Source: Candidatus Neomicrothrix sp. UBA2131
Lineage (GTDB): Bacteria > Actinomycetota > Acidimicrobiia > Acidimicrobiales > MedAcidi-G1
Direction of reading: 5' to 3'
Length of the DNA stretch: 28,607 bases
Assembly (NCBI GenBank): GCA_002329075.1
Contig: DCXR01000008.1
Location: 33,093-61,699 of the forward strand
The notes beneath the pieces are model-generated. The model was not told the origin of the DNA. It saw only the letters and a list, made by a program, of their open reading frames with translations, and searched no databases. Every line of letters begins with the position of its first letter. The first letter of the stretch is position 1. Shown piece after piece: positions 7,838 to 15,383 of this stretch. The translations under genes and the position numbers were made by a program.

Positions 7838-8728
7838 ATGGACATCGACGGCCTGCTCGCCCGCTGTGTGTTCCCGCCGCCCGGGACCGCCGTCGACTGT
7901 GCGGTGTCGGGCGGTCCCGACTCGCTGGCGTTGCTCCTGCTGGCCGTCGAGGCGGGCCTCACCGTCACGGCCTGGCACGTCGACCACGGACTTCGACCCG
8001 GTTCCGACGTGGAGGGCGCCCGGGTGGCGGCGGTTGCCGCCTCGTTGGGCGCTGCTGCCGTCTCGGTCACCGCCCCGGTCGTAGACGGACCGAACCTCGA
8101 GGCCCGGGCGCGGGAGGCACGACTCGGTGTTCTCCCGGAAGGCGTGTTCACCGGCCACACGGCCGACGATCAGGCCGAGACGGTGTTGCTGAACCTCCTG
8201 CGCGGGGCGGGCGTCCACGGCGTAGCCGGCATCGGCGATCCGGATCGGAGGCCGTTGCTGGGTCTGCGTCGCAGCGAGACCCGGGCGCTCTGTGCCGATT
8301 GTGGGCTCGAGCCGCTGGACGATCCCATGAACACCGATCCCCGTTTCGTCCGCAATCGCATCCGCCACGAGGTGCTGCCCCTCCTCGCCGAGGTCTCCGA
8401 CCGTGACCCGGTACTGCTGCTGGCCAGACACGCCCAGCGGGCCCGAGAGGCCGTGGTCCTGCTCGACGCACTCGTCGAGGACGTCGACCCGACCGATGCC
8501 CGGATGCTGGCCGGGCTGTCGCCCGAACTGGCCCGCCTCGCACTGCGTGGATGGCTCACCGGACTGCTCGGCGGGCGACCGCCCGATGCCGCCGCCGTCG
8601 ACCGGGTTCTGGACGTGGCCGGCGGTCTTGTCCGTGCGACCGAGGTGGCCGGGGGACTGCGCGTCGAGCGCTCCGGGGGCAGGCTGCAGCCGGTTCCGGA
8701 GGACGGACCTGTCGATGGCGGCCGCTAG
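7838..8728 (+). CDS. tilS: tRNA(Ile)-lysidine synthase
   Basis: Uses ATP and lysine to change C34 of tRNA-Ile(CAU) to lysidine so that it reads AUA. The 296-residue protein has the PP-loop SGGPDS at 24-29, the TWHVDHGLR-like AWHVDHGLRPGSD, and FTGHTADDQAETVLLNLLRGAG followed by DPMNTDPRFVRNRIRHEVLP, all standard TilS motifs. Like other actinobacterial forms it is short and lacks the large C-terminal domain of the E. coli enzyme. The ATG gives the normal spacing to the PP-loop. Its TAG stop is part of the TAGGGT element placed 8 bases before hpt. Confidence 0.95.
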   Translation: MDIDGLLARCVFPPPGTAVDCAVSGGPDSLALLLLAVEAGLTVTAWHVDHGLRPGSDVEGARVAAVAASLGAAAVSVTAPVVDGPNLEARAREARLGVLPEGVFTGHTADDQAETVLLNLLRGAGVHGVAGIGDPDRRPLLGLRRSETRALCADCGLEPLDDPMNTDPRFVRNRIRHEVLPLLAEVSDRDPVLLLARHAQRAREAVVLLDALVEDVDPTDARMLAGLSPELARLALRGWLTGLLGGRPPDAAAVDRVLDVAGGLVRATEVAGGLRVERSGGRLQPVPEDGPVDGGR

Positions 8729-8731
8729 GGT
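8726..8731 (+). promoter_or_regulatory. Probable -10 element of hpt, containing the tilS stop codon
   Basis: TAGGGT begins with the TAG stop of tilS and is followed by 8 bases (CGGGCGCC) and the hpt ATG at 8740. The same hexamer and spacing occur before pcrA and the LLM gene, so an internal leaderless promoter is likely. Confidence 0.5.
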
Positions 8732-8739
8732 CGGGCGCC

Positions 8740-9318
8740 ATGGGTAGCACCTCCCCGGAGTCTCTCGTCCCCGGCCGGGTCCTCATCTCTGAGGGGGAAC
8801 TGGCCACACGCGTAGGCGAGTTGGGCGCCTCGATCACCGCCGACTATGCGGATCGTGCCCCGCTGCTGGTCGGGGTGCTCAAGGGTGCCTTCATGTTCAT
8901 GAGCGACCTGGCCCGGGCCGTGGACCTGCCCGTAGAGTTCGACTTCATGGCGGTGTCCTCCTATGGGCATTCGACCCGGTCGTCGGGTGTGGTGCGCATA
9001 GTGAAGGACCTCGACCTCGACCTGGCCGATCGCGATGTCATCCTCGTCGAGGACATCATCGACAGCGGACTCACCCTCGGCTATCTGCGCAAGATCCTGA
9101 TGTCCCGGAACCCGGCCAGCCTCGAGGTCTGCGCCCTGCTGGTCCGTGACAGCGACGACTACGACGAGGCCACGCTGCGGTACGTGGGCTTCCGGGTGCC
9201 CGACGACTTCCTCGTGGGCTACGGGCTCGACGTGGCCGAGCGGTTCCGGAACCTGACCGAGATCAGGGTTCTCGACCAGGCCGCCGAACCGACCGAGGAC
9301 GCAGGGCCCGGCTCGTGA
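8740..9318 (+). CDS. hpt: Hypoxanthine phosphoribosyltransferase
   Basis: Salvages hypoxanthine (and usually guanine) with PRPP to give IMP or GMP. The 192-residue protein shows LLVGVLKGAFMFMSDLAR (42-59), the flexible-loop SSYGHSTRSSGVV (73-85), the PRPP-binding VILVEDIIDSGLT (100-112, with E104 and D105) and the C-terminal VGYGLDVAERFRNL. The base-contacting Lys of the usual LLxKP segment appears as Arg (LLVRDSDD, R136), a mild oddity. The chosen ATG follows a TAGGGT element. The stop shares bases with the folE GTG (GTGA overlap). In related actinobacteria ftsH lies between hpt and folE; here it is absent. Confidence 0.94.
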   Translation: MGSTSPESLVPGRVLISEGELATRVGELGASITADYADRAPLLVGVLKGAFMFMSDLARAVDLPVEFDFMAVSSYGHSTRSSGVVRIVKDLDLDLADRDVILVEDIIDSGLTLGYLRKILMSRNPASLEVCALLVRDSDDYDEATLRYVGFRVPDDFLVGYGLDVAERFRNLTEIRVLDQAAEPTEDAGPGS

Positions 9319-9902
9319 GCGACGAGCCGGTGGTCGACCTCGGCCGCATCGAGGCAGCCGTCCGCGAGATCCTCGCGGCCATCGGCGAGGATGTCGACCG
9401 CAACGGCCTGCAGGAGACCCCTGCCCGGGTTGCCCGCATGTATGCGGAGGTGTGCAGTGGCATCCACGAGGATCCGTCCGAGCACCTCATCAGGGCGTTC
9501 GACGTCGACCACGACGAGATGGTGATGGTCCGCGACATCGCGCTCTACTCGCTCTGCGAGCACCACCTGTTGCCGTTCATCGGTCGGGCGCACGTGGCGT
9601 ACATTCCGCAGAAGGGAGGCATGATCACCGGTCTCTCAAAGCTGGCCCGACTCGTCGAGGGCTATTCCAGGCGCCCGCAGATCCAGGAGCGCCTCACCTC
9701 ACAGGTTGCGGACGCCATCCAGAGGACCCTCGACCCCCAGGGGACCCTGGTCGTCATCGAGGCCGAGCACCTCTGCATGTCGATGCGGGGCGTGGCGAAG
9801 CCCGGTGCGATCACCGTCACCTCGGCGGTGCACGGCGTGTTCCGGGCCGAGGTCTCGACCCGCCTCGAGGCCATGCGCTTCATCGAACAGGGCCGGCACT
9901 GA
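9315..9902 (+). CDS. folE: GTP cyclohydrolase I
   Basis: Converts GTP to 7,8-dihydroneopterin triphosphate, the first step of folate synthesis. The 195-residue protein has ETPARVARMYAE (34-45), SLCEHHLLPFIG (79-90), GLSKLARLVEGYSRRPQIQE and AEHLCMSMRGV (150-160). Expected zinc ligands C81, H84 and C154 and the catalytic H83 are all present. Start is GTG at 9315, which overlaps the hpt stop by four bases (GTGA), so it is likely to be translated by re-initiation. It heads the folE-folP-x-folB-folK run. Confidence 0.97.
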   Translation: MSDEPVVDLGRIEAAVREILAAIGEDVDRNGLQETPARVARMYAEVCSGIHEDPSEHLIRAFDVDHDEMVMVRDIALYSLCEHHLLPFIGRAHVAYIPQKGGMITGLSKLARLVEGYSRRPQIQERLTSQVADAIQRTLDPQGTLVVIEAEHLCMSMRGVAKPGAITVTSAVHGVFRAEVSTRLEAMRFIEQGRH

Positions 9903-9919
9903 GCCCGAATCGGACCCAC

Positions 9920-10729
9920 ATGGCAGGCTCTCCCGACGGTCCCCGGGTCTACGTGCCGGGTGCCGTCATGGGCGTCCTCAACGTCACACCCGACTCCTTT
10001 TCCGACGGCGGTCGCTTCCTCGATCCTGAGGCCGCCGTTGCACACGGCCTGCGCCTGATCGACGAGGGTGCCGAGATCGTCGATGTGGGCGGCGAGTCGA
10101 CACGTCCCGGAGCCGACCCGGTCGGTCCCGACGAGGAGATCAGGCGCGTCCTGCCGGTCGTGGCCGGCCTGGCGGACAAGGTGCGCGTGTCCATCGACAC
10201 CCGCCACCCCGAGGTAGCCCGGGTTGCTGTCGCAGAGGGGGCGGAGATAATCAACGACATCAGCGCATGCCTCGGGAGCCTGGCTGCGGAGCTTGGCGTC
10301 GGCTGGGTCGCCATCCACATGCTCGGCGATCCCCGCACCATGCAGGACGACCCCACCTACGGGGATGTGGTGGCCGAGGTCAGTGCGTTCCTGGTGGAAC
10401 GGGCCGAGCGTGCCGCTGAAGCGGGTGTCGCCGAGGTCTGGATCGATCCCGGCATCGGATTCGGCAAGACCACCCGCCACAACCTCGAGTTGCTGGCCGG
10501 CCTGGAGGCGCTTGTCGACACCGGGTGGCCGGTCCTCGTGGGGGCCAGCCGCAAGCGTTTCCTGGGCGAACTGGCTGCGGCCAGCGACGGCATCGACGGG
10601 TTGACGCCCCCCGATGACCGCCGCGAAGGGTCGGTGGCGGTCGCCGCGTGGGCGTTCCACTGTGGAGTTCGACTCGTGCGGGCCCACGACGTCCGATCCA
10701 CCGTTCAGGCGGCACAGGTGGTGGGATGA
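9920..10729 (+). CDS. folP: Dihydropteroate synthase
   Basis: Condenses 6-hydroxymethyl-7,8-dihydropterin diphosphate with p-aminobenzoate; the sulfonamide target. The 269-residue TIM-barrel protein carries MGVLNVTPDSFSDGG (17-31), DVGGESTRPGA (55-65), VSIDTRHPEVARVA, the substrate-binding HMLGDPRTMQ, DPGIGFGKTTRHNLELL and GASRKRFLG, ending with GVRLVRAHDVRSTVQAA. All loop motifs are intact. The ATG at 9920 is 17 bases after the folE stop; the internal ATG at residue 17 would remove the first strand and is less likely. Confidence 0.96.
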   Translation: MAGSPDGPRVYVPGAVMGVLNVTPDSFSDGGRFLDPEAAVAHGLRLIDEGAEIVDVGGESTRPGADPVGPDEEIRRVLPVVAGLADKVRVSIDTRHPEVARVAVAEGAEIINDISACLGSLAAELGVGWVAIHMLGDPRTMQDDPTYGDVVAEVSAFLVERAERAAEAGVAEVWIDPGIGFGKTTRHNLELLAGLEALVDTGWPVLVGASRKRFLGELAAASDGIDGLTPPDDRREGSVAVAAWAFHCGVRLVRAHDVRSTVQAAQVVG

Positions 10730-10804
10730 GGGTTCAGCCCGGCATCATGCAGGGAACACGGCCGGGTGACCGACCCTTCGACGAGCGCAAGGTCTGATGA
10801 ACCG

Positions 10805-11326
10805 ATGAGAGGCAAGTGGGCTCGGGGCATCGTCCCCCGCGGGTTCAGGTGGATCATCACGGACCGCCTGGCGGTCTGTGAGCGACCCGGCGGCTGTGGT
10901 GCCAGCCACCGCAAGGTGCGCCGCAAGGAGGAGATCATCTGGTTGCGCGAGAACGACTTCGACCTCGTGGTCTCACTCCTGGGGAGCGAACACAACCTGC
11001 ACAGCTACGAGGACCTGACCGTCAAGTGGGCCCAGGTGCCCTATGGGGGTCCCGAGGAGGGCCCCGAGCGCCTCGTCGAGGTGCTCGACCAACTCGTCGG
11101 GTTCACCGCCGACGGCCAGCGGGTGCTCGTGCACCGTGACGAACTCAACGACATCGTCTGCGGTCTCATGGGCGCATACCTGTTGTGGAGCGGCCTGATC
11201 CCCCATGGCCCCCAGGTCATCTCGGTCACCGAGCGCCTGCTCGAACGTCGGCTCGACAGCCCGGGACGCCAGATCATCGAGCAGGCGGCGCAGGTCAGGG
11301 GTCCCGACACCGACGACGGCTCGTGA
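10805..11326 (+). CDS. Phosphatase-fold protein lacking the Cys-x5-Arg catalytic loop (pseudophosphatase), in the folate operon
   Basis: A 173-residue protein with a layout like dual-specificity/tyrosine phosphatases: GFRWIITDRLAVCERPG (13-29), a strand DFDLVVSLLGSEHN, then VLVH (107-110) followed by a helix GLMGAYLLWSGLIPHGPQV and a C-terminal VTERLLERRLDSPGRQI helix. In active enzymes VxVH is followed by C-x5-R. Here H110 is followed by R111 (Cys expected) and I117 (Arg expected), and the general-acid loop VPYGGP lacks Asp. It therefore probably binds a phosphate-like ligand or a partner rather than hydrolysing. The fold call is inference from pattern. The ATG was chosen over GTG 10766 because bases 10766-10804 lack the strong G/C third positions; GTG 10766 has a better AGGGA site, so it stays possible. 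Its stop overlaps folB (GTGA). Confidence 0.72.
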   Translation: MRGKWARGIVPRGFRWIITDRLAVCERPGGCGASHRKVRRKEEIIWLRENDFDLVVSLLGSEHNLHSYEDLTVKWAQVPYGGPEEGPERLVEVLDQLVGFTADGQRVLVHRDELNDIVCGLMGAYLLWSGLIPHGPQVISVTERLLERRLDSPGRQIIEQAAQVRGPDTDDGS

Positions 11327-11694
11327 CGGGCGTGTCGGCTGACGTCATCGAACTTCGGGACCTGCGGGTCTCCGCCTTCTGCGGCGTGCTGCCCGAGGAG
11401 ACCACACGGCGCCAACCGATAGCGCTCGACCTGGACGTCCACGTTGACCTGACGGCAGCGGCCACCAGCGACGACCTGGCGGAAACAGTCGATTACGGGT
11501 CGCTCTGTGGGCTCGTCGCCGGGATCGCTACCGACGAGCGCTTCTCGCTCCTGGAACGTTTCGCAGGACGGGTCGCCGAAGCGGTGCTGGCCGTCGATCG
11601 GGTCGAAGCCGTGACAGTCGTGGTGCGCAAGCTGAGGCCGCCGGTCGCCGAGGCGCTCGGCACCAGCGGCGTCCGGATCCATCGGCGAGCATGA
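11323..11694 (+). CDS. folB: Dihydroneopterin aldolase
   Basis: Cleaves 7,8-dihydroneopterin to 6-hydroxymethyl-7,8-dihydropterin and glycolaldehyde. The 123-residue protein has IELRDLRVSAFCGVLPEE (9-26), where the Glu binds the pterin, then AETVDYGSL with Y58, FSLLERFAGRVAEAVL, and the strand TVVVRKLRPP with the catalytic K103. Length is typical for the octamer-forming FolB family. GTG at 11323 overlaps the upstream stop by four bases; a second GTG at 11332 is possible. The stop overlaps the folK ATG (ATGA). Confidence 0.94.
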   Translation: MTGVSADVIELRDLRVSAFCGVLPEETTRRQPIALDLDVHVDLTAAATSDDLAETVDYGSLCGLVAGIATDERFSLLERFAGRVAEAVLAVDRVEAVTVVVRKLRPPVAEALGTSGVRIHRRA

Positions 11695-12167
11695 AGCCGG
11701 CCCGTCGTCGGGCCTTCCTCGGGCTGGGATCCAACCTGGGAGACCGCCTCGGCCACCTGCGTGCGGCCGTTGCGGCCTTTCCTGACGTGGTTGCCGTTTC
11801 GCCCGTCTACGAGACGGCACCGGTCGGAGGCCCCGAACAGGGCCCGTACCTGAACTGCGTCGTAGAGCTCCACACCTCGGCGGACGCCCGAGAGTTGCTC
11901 CACGTTGCGCAGGCCAGTGAAACAGCCGCTGGAAGGGTCCGAGGTGAGCGTTGGGGGCCCCGCACCCTCGACGTGGACGTGCTCTGGATCGAAGGGTCGA
12001 CCGTCGACGAGCCCGACCTGGTCGTGCCACATCCCCGGATGCACGAGCGGGCCTTCGTCCTCGTGCCGTTGCGGGACCTGGCACCCGAGCTGGTAGCGGA
12101 GATCCCCGTGGGGAGTGATTCGGACGGCGTGGTCAGGATCGGCACGCTCGACCCCCCGGTAGCCTGA
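11691..12167 (+). CDS. folK: 2-amino-4-hydroxy-6-hydroxymethyldihydropteridine diphosphokinase
   Basis: Transfers pyrophosphate from ATP to 6-hydroxymethyl-7,8-dihydropterin, feeding FolP. The 158-residue protein has FLGLGSNLGDR (9-19), VYETAPVGGPEQGPYLNCVV (39-58), RWGPRTLDVDVLW (87-99, with Mg-binding D95 and D97) and VPHPRMHERAFVLVPL (112-127). These are all the HPPK signatures. The ATGA overlap with folB indicates coupled translation. The next gene starts 11 bases after the stop. Confidence 0.96.
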   Translation: MKPARRRAFLGLGSNLGDRLGHLRAAVAAFPDVVAVSPVYETAPVGGPEQGPYLNCVVELHTSADARELLHVAQASETAAGRVRGERWGPRTLDVDVLWIEGSTVDEPDLVVPHPRMHERAFVLVPLRDLAPELVAEIPVGSDSDGVVRIGTLDPPVA

Positions 12168-12178
12168 CGACGATCGCC

Positions 12179-12898
12179 ATGCGACGGGTACGGATCATCG
12201 GGCCCGGACGGGCCGGCACCTCCCTGGCAGCCGCACTGGGCCGCTGTGGCTGGGTCACCGAGCCACTCCTGGGCCGCGACGACGACTGTTCTTCGGCAGC
12301 CGAGGGCGTGGACCTGCTGGTGGTCGCCACGCCCGATGCTGCCATCGCCGAGGTTGCCGCCTCGGTCCACACGCGTCCGGACACGGTCGTTGCACACCTT
12401 TCAGGGGCTCTGGGGCTCGAGGTGCTGGCGCCACACGTGCGACGGGCTGCCTGTCATCCGCTGCTGTCCCTTGCCAATGCCGACCGGGGTGCCGACCTGT
12501 TGTGCGATGGCGCCTGGTTTGCCGTGGCGGGCGATCCGCTCGTGGGCGAGCTGGTCCAGGCACTGGGGGGACGGTCCTTCACCGTGGGCGATGACGACCG
12601 GGCGGCCTACCACGCGGCCGCCGTGCTGGCATCGAACCACGTGGTTGCACTGCTGGGCCAGGTCGAACGCGTGGCCGGCCCGCTGGGCGTGCCGCTGGAC
12701 GCCTTCCTCGCCCTCGCCGAGGGGAGCCTCGCCAACGTGCGTGCCCTGGGGCCTGCCGACGCGCTGACCGGGCCGGCGGCCCGGGGCGACGAGGCCACCA
12801 TCGACCGTCACCTCGCCGCCCTGCCCGCCGATGAGCGTGCCGGCTATGAGGCCCTGGCAGACCTGGCTCGTCGGCTGGCGGGGGGGAAACGGCCATGA
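12179..12898 (+). CDS. Rossmann-fold DUF2520 protein (Rv3603c-like)
   Basis: A 239-residue protein with an N-terminal NAD(P)-type loop GPGRAG (8-13), a strand DLLVVATPDAAIAEVA, HLSGALGLEVLA, HPLLSLANAD, and a helical C-terminal half with AYHAAAVLASNHVVALLGQVERVA, the DUF2520 pattern. In mycobacteria the equivalent gene is also directly upstream of panC. Its reaction is not established; the fold is like 6-phosphogluconate/ketopantoate/pyrroline-carboxylate reductases, so a missing reductase of the pantothenate branch is one idea. The stop and the panC start share ATGA, supporting a joint role or at least joint expression. A TAGCCT at 12160-12165 lies 13 bases upstream, a weak promoter candidate. 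Confidence 0.85.
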   Translation: MRRVRIIGPGRAGTSLAAALGRCGWVTEPLLGRDDDCSSAAEGVDLLVVATPDAAIAEVAASVHTRPDTVVAHLSGALGLEVLAPHVRRAACHPLLSLANADRGADLLCDGAWFAVAGDPLVGELVQALGGRSFTVGDDDRAAYHAAAVLASNHVVALLGQVERVAGPLGVPLDAFLALAEGSLANVRALGPADALTGPAARGDEATIDRHLAALPADERAGYEALADLARRLAGGKRP

Positions 12899-13758
12899 GC
12901 CTTCCCGACGTCGTCGAGACCGTCGCCGGCCTGCAGGCACGACTCGATGCCGTGCGGGCAACAGGGGCGTCGGTGGGCTTCGTACCGACGATGGGTTACC
13001 TCCACGAGGGCCACGCTTCGCTGATCGACGCGGCTGTAGCCGCCGACGACTTCACCGTGGTTTCGATCTTCGTCAACCCACTCCAGTTCGCCCCCGACGA
13101 GGACCTGGCCGAGTATCCGCGCGATGTCGAGGCCGACCTTGCCCGCTGTGGGGATCACGGTGCCGACCTGGTGTTCCACCCATCGGTCTCCGAGGTCTAT
13201 CCGGTGGGCGCCGAGGAACCGGTCGTGGTGGGTGCCGTCGGCGGACCCCTCGAGGGGGCCAGTCGGCCCAGCCACTTCGCCGGCGTGGCGACCGTGGTCG
13301 CCCGACTGTTTCGGATCATGGGCTGCTGCAGGGCCTACTTCGGCGAGAAGGACTTCCAGCAGATGGCGGTGGTACGTCGGATGGCAGTCGAACTGGAGTT
13401 GCCCGTCGAGGTCGTGGGCTGCCCGATCGTGCGTGAGGCGGACGGGCTGGCTCTCTCGAGCCGCAACGTCTATCTCGAGCCCGGCGAACGGCGCCAGGCG
13501 CCCGTGCTGTACCGGGCCCTGCTTGCGGGGGCCGCCGCAGTCGGGAACGGCGAAGCCGACCCGACGGTCGTCGTGGAGGTGATGGAGGACGTCATGTCCG
13601 AGGCTCCGGACCTTGTCGTCGACTACTCGGCGCTCGTCGAACCCGACACCTTCGTCATGCCCGGGCGGATCACCACCGGGGCCGAAGTCAGACTCCTGGT
13701 CGCCGGTCGGCTGGGTCGCGCCCGTCTGGTCGACAACGTGGGTGCTGTCGCGCCATGA
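12895..13758 (+). CDS. panC: Pantothenate synthetase
   Basis: Joins pantoate and beta-alanine using ATP to give pantothenate. The 287-residue protein has VGFVPTMGYLHEGHASL (27-43) with the HxGH nucleotide motif, VSIFVNPLQF, SRPSHFAGVATVVARLF, YFGEKDFQQ (148-156) and the KMSKS-like LALSSRNVYL (about 184-193). No residue expected in the active site is missing. It is coupled by ATGA overlaps on both sides. In many actinobacteria panD follows; here nadB follows directly and panD is not in the window. Confidence 0.97.
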   Translation: MSLPDVVETVAGLQARLDAVRATGASVGFVPTMGYLHEGHASLIDAAVAADDFTVVSIFVNPLQFAPDEDLAEYPRDVEADLARCGDHGADLVFHPSVSEVYPVGAEEPVVVGAVGGPLEGASRPSHFAGVATVVARLFRIMGCCRAYFGEKDFQQMAVVRRMAVELELPVEVVGCPIVREADGLALSSRNVYLEPGERRQAPVLYRALLAGAAAVGNGEADPTVVVEVMEDVMSEAPDLVVDYSALVEPDTFVMPGRITTGAEVRLLVAGRLGRARLVDNVGAVAP

Positions 13759-15335
13759 GTCCGGCACCGCAGCACCTCGACCTGGTGGTCGTCGGCAGCG
13801 GTGTGGCCGGCCTTTCTGCCGCCGTCCGTGCCGCCGACCACGGCCTGCGGGTCGGTGTCGTCACCAAGGGGCGCCTCGAGCAGGCGACCACGCGCTGGGC
13901 GCAGGGTGGGATCGCCGCCGTGCTCAGAGGTGACCCGGACTCCACCGACCTGCACCTCGCCGACACGCTGGCAGCCGGCGACGGGCTCTGCGACGAGACG
14001 GCAGTGCGCGTGCTGGTCGACGAGGGGCCCGGGAGGGTCCTGGACCTCATCGCCCGGGGCGCCGTGTTCGACCGGGACGATGCGGGTGACCTGGATCTCA
14101 CCGTCGAGGGCGGACACTCCGCCGCCCGGGTGGTCCACGCCGGCGGTGTGGCGACCGGCATGGAGATCGAGCGTGCCCTGGTGGAAGCGGTGGGTTCGAC
14201 GGCGGCCGTGCTCCTCGAGCAGTGGTTTGCAGTGGACCTGCTCGTCGAGGGTGGCGAGTGCGTGGGCGTCGTCGCCGTGGACGGAGGTGGGGAGTCCCGG
14301 TCGTTGACTGCCGACAACGTGCTTCTGGCAGCCGGTGGATCGGGGCAGCTCTATGCCGTCACCACCAACCCGACCGAGGCGACCGGCGACGGCCTGGCAA
14401 TGGCGCTGCGGGCAGGGGCGGCGGTAGCCGACGTGGAGTTCATGCAGTTCCATCCGACGGCCCTGCACCACCCCCGCATGCCGAGGCCGTTGCTGTCCGA
14501 GGCCCTGCGCGGACACGGTGCCCTCCTGCGCGACCATGACGGCGAACGATTCGTGGACGAGTTGACACCACGCGACGTGGTGTCGCTGGCGATGGCCCGG
14601 CGGATGCACGAGGCCGGTGTCAAGCACCTGTGGCTCGATGCCACGGGCCTGGAGGGCTTCCGGACCCGGTTCCCGACGGTCTCCGCACAGCTCGCCGAGG
14701 TAGGCCTGGATCCGACGACCGACTGGCTCCCGATCGCCCCAGCCGCCCACTACCACTGTGGCGGCGTGCTGACAGACCTCGATGGTGCCACGACCCTGCC
14801 GGGGCTATGGGCCGCCGGGGAGGTCGCCTGCACCGGTGTCCACGGCGCCAACCGCCTGGCCTCGAACTCGTTGCTGGACGGAATGGTCTTCGGGGCCCGC
14901 GTGGTCGAGGCGGTGGCCGCCGGTCGGCGGGCCGCCGGGGCGACGGGACCGATGCGTTCGCTGACGGGTACCTCACCGGACGGGATCGGCGTCCGACGAC
15001 TGGCGCTGACGGTTCCGGAGCCGGGGGTCGACGGTGATCCGTCCGCCGGTCGGGAGGAACTCCAGCAGGCGATGACACGGTGCGCCGGAGTGCTCCGGAG
15101 CGGGGAGTCCCTCGCCGAGGCATCGGCGACGGTCGCCGGCCTGTCCGGCCGATTCGGGGGAGCGTCGACCGACCCGGACCGTGCCGAGGTCGCCAACCTG
15201 TTCCTCGTGGCTGCCGCCCTGGTCGCAGCTGCGGTAGAACGAACCGAGTCACGGGGTGCCCACACCCGCGACGACCACCCGACGTCGGATGGCGACCAAC
15301 GCCAGCGCCTGGTCCTGACAGTCGGCACCGGCTGA
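13755..15335 (+). CDS. nadB: L-aspartate oxidase
   Basis: A FAD enzyme that oxidises L-aspartate to iminoaspartate for quinolinate synthesis. The 526-residue protein has the FAD loop VVVGSGVAGLSAA (11-23), the family segment ATTRWAQGGIAAV, EFMQFHPTALHHP, SEALRGHGALL, APAAHYHCGGVLTDLDGATTLPGLWAAGEVACTG split over two strands, and GANRLASNSLLDGMVFG near the flavin. The succinate-dehydrogenase-like layout is complete and the length is normal. A short acidic C-terminal tail follows. ATG at 13755 overlaps the panC stop (ATGA). The partner quinolinate synthase gene nadA, usually upstream, is absent here. Confidence 0.95.
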   Translation: MSPAPQHLDLVVVGSGVAGLSAAVRAADHGLRVGVVTKGRLEQATTRWAQGGIAAVLRGDPDSTDLHLADTLAAGDGLCDETAVRVLVDEGPGRVLDLIARGAVFDRDDAGDLDLTVEGGHSAARVVHAGGVATGMEIERALVEAVGSTAAVLLEQWFAVDLLVEGGECVGVVAVDGGGESRSLTADNVLLAAGGSGQLYAVTTNPTEATGDGLAMALRAGAAVADVEFMQFHPTALHHPRMPRPLLSEALRGHGALLRDHDGERFVDELTPRDVVSLAMARRMHEAGVKHLWLDATGLEGFRTRFPTVSAQLAEVGLDPTTDWLPIAPAAHYHCGGVLTDLDGATTLPGLWAAGEVACTGVHGANRLASNSLLDGMVFGARVVEAVAAGRRAAGATGPMRSLTGTSPDGIGVRRLALTVPEPGVDGDPSAGREELQQAMTRCAGVLRSGESLAEASATVAGLSGRFGGASTDPDRAEVANLFLVAAALVAAAVERTESRGAHTRDDHPTSDGDQRQRLVLTVGTG

Positions 15336-15383
15336 GCGACCGCCTGGTTGGCGGCCCCCGGGAGTGGCGGCAGGCTGGAAGCA

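Noticed and set aside
12160..12165. TAGCCT upstream of the DUF2520 gene as another leaderless promoter
   Set aside because: The 13-base distance to ATG differs from the N7/N8 sites, and the hexamer overlaps the folK end; too weak to list as a feature.
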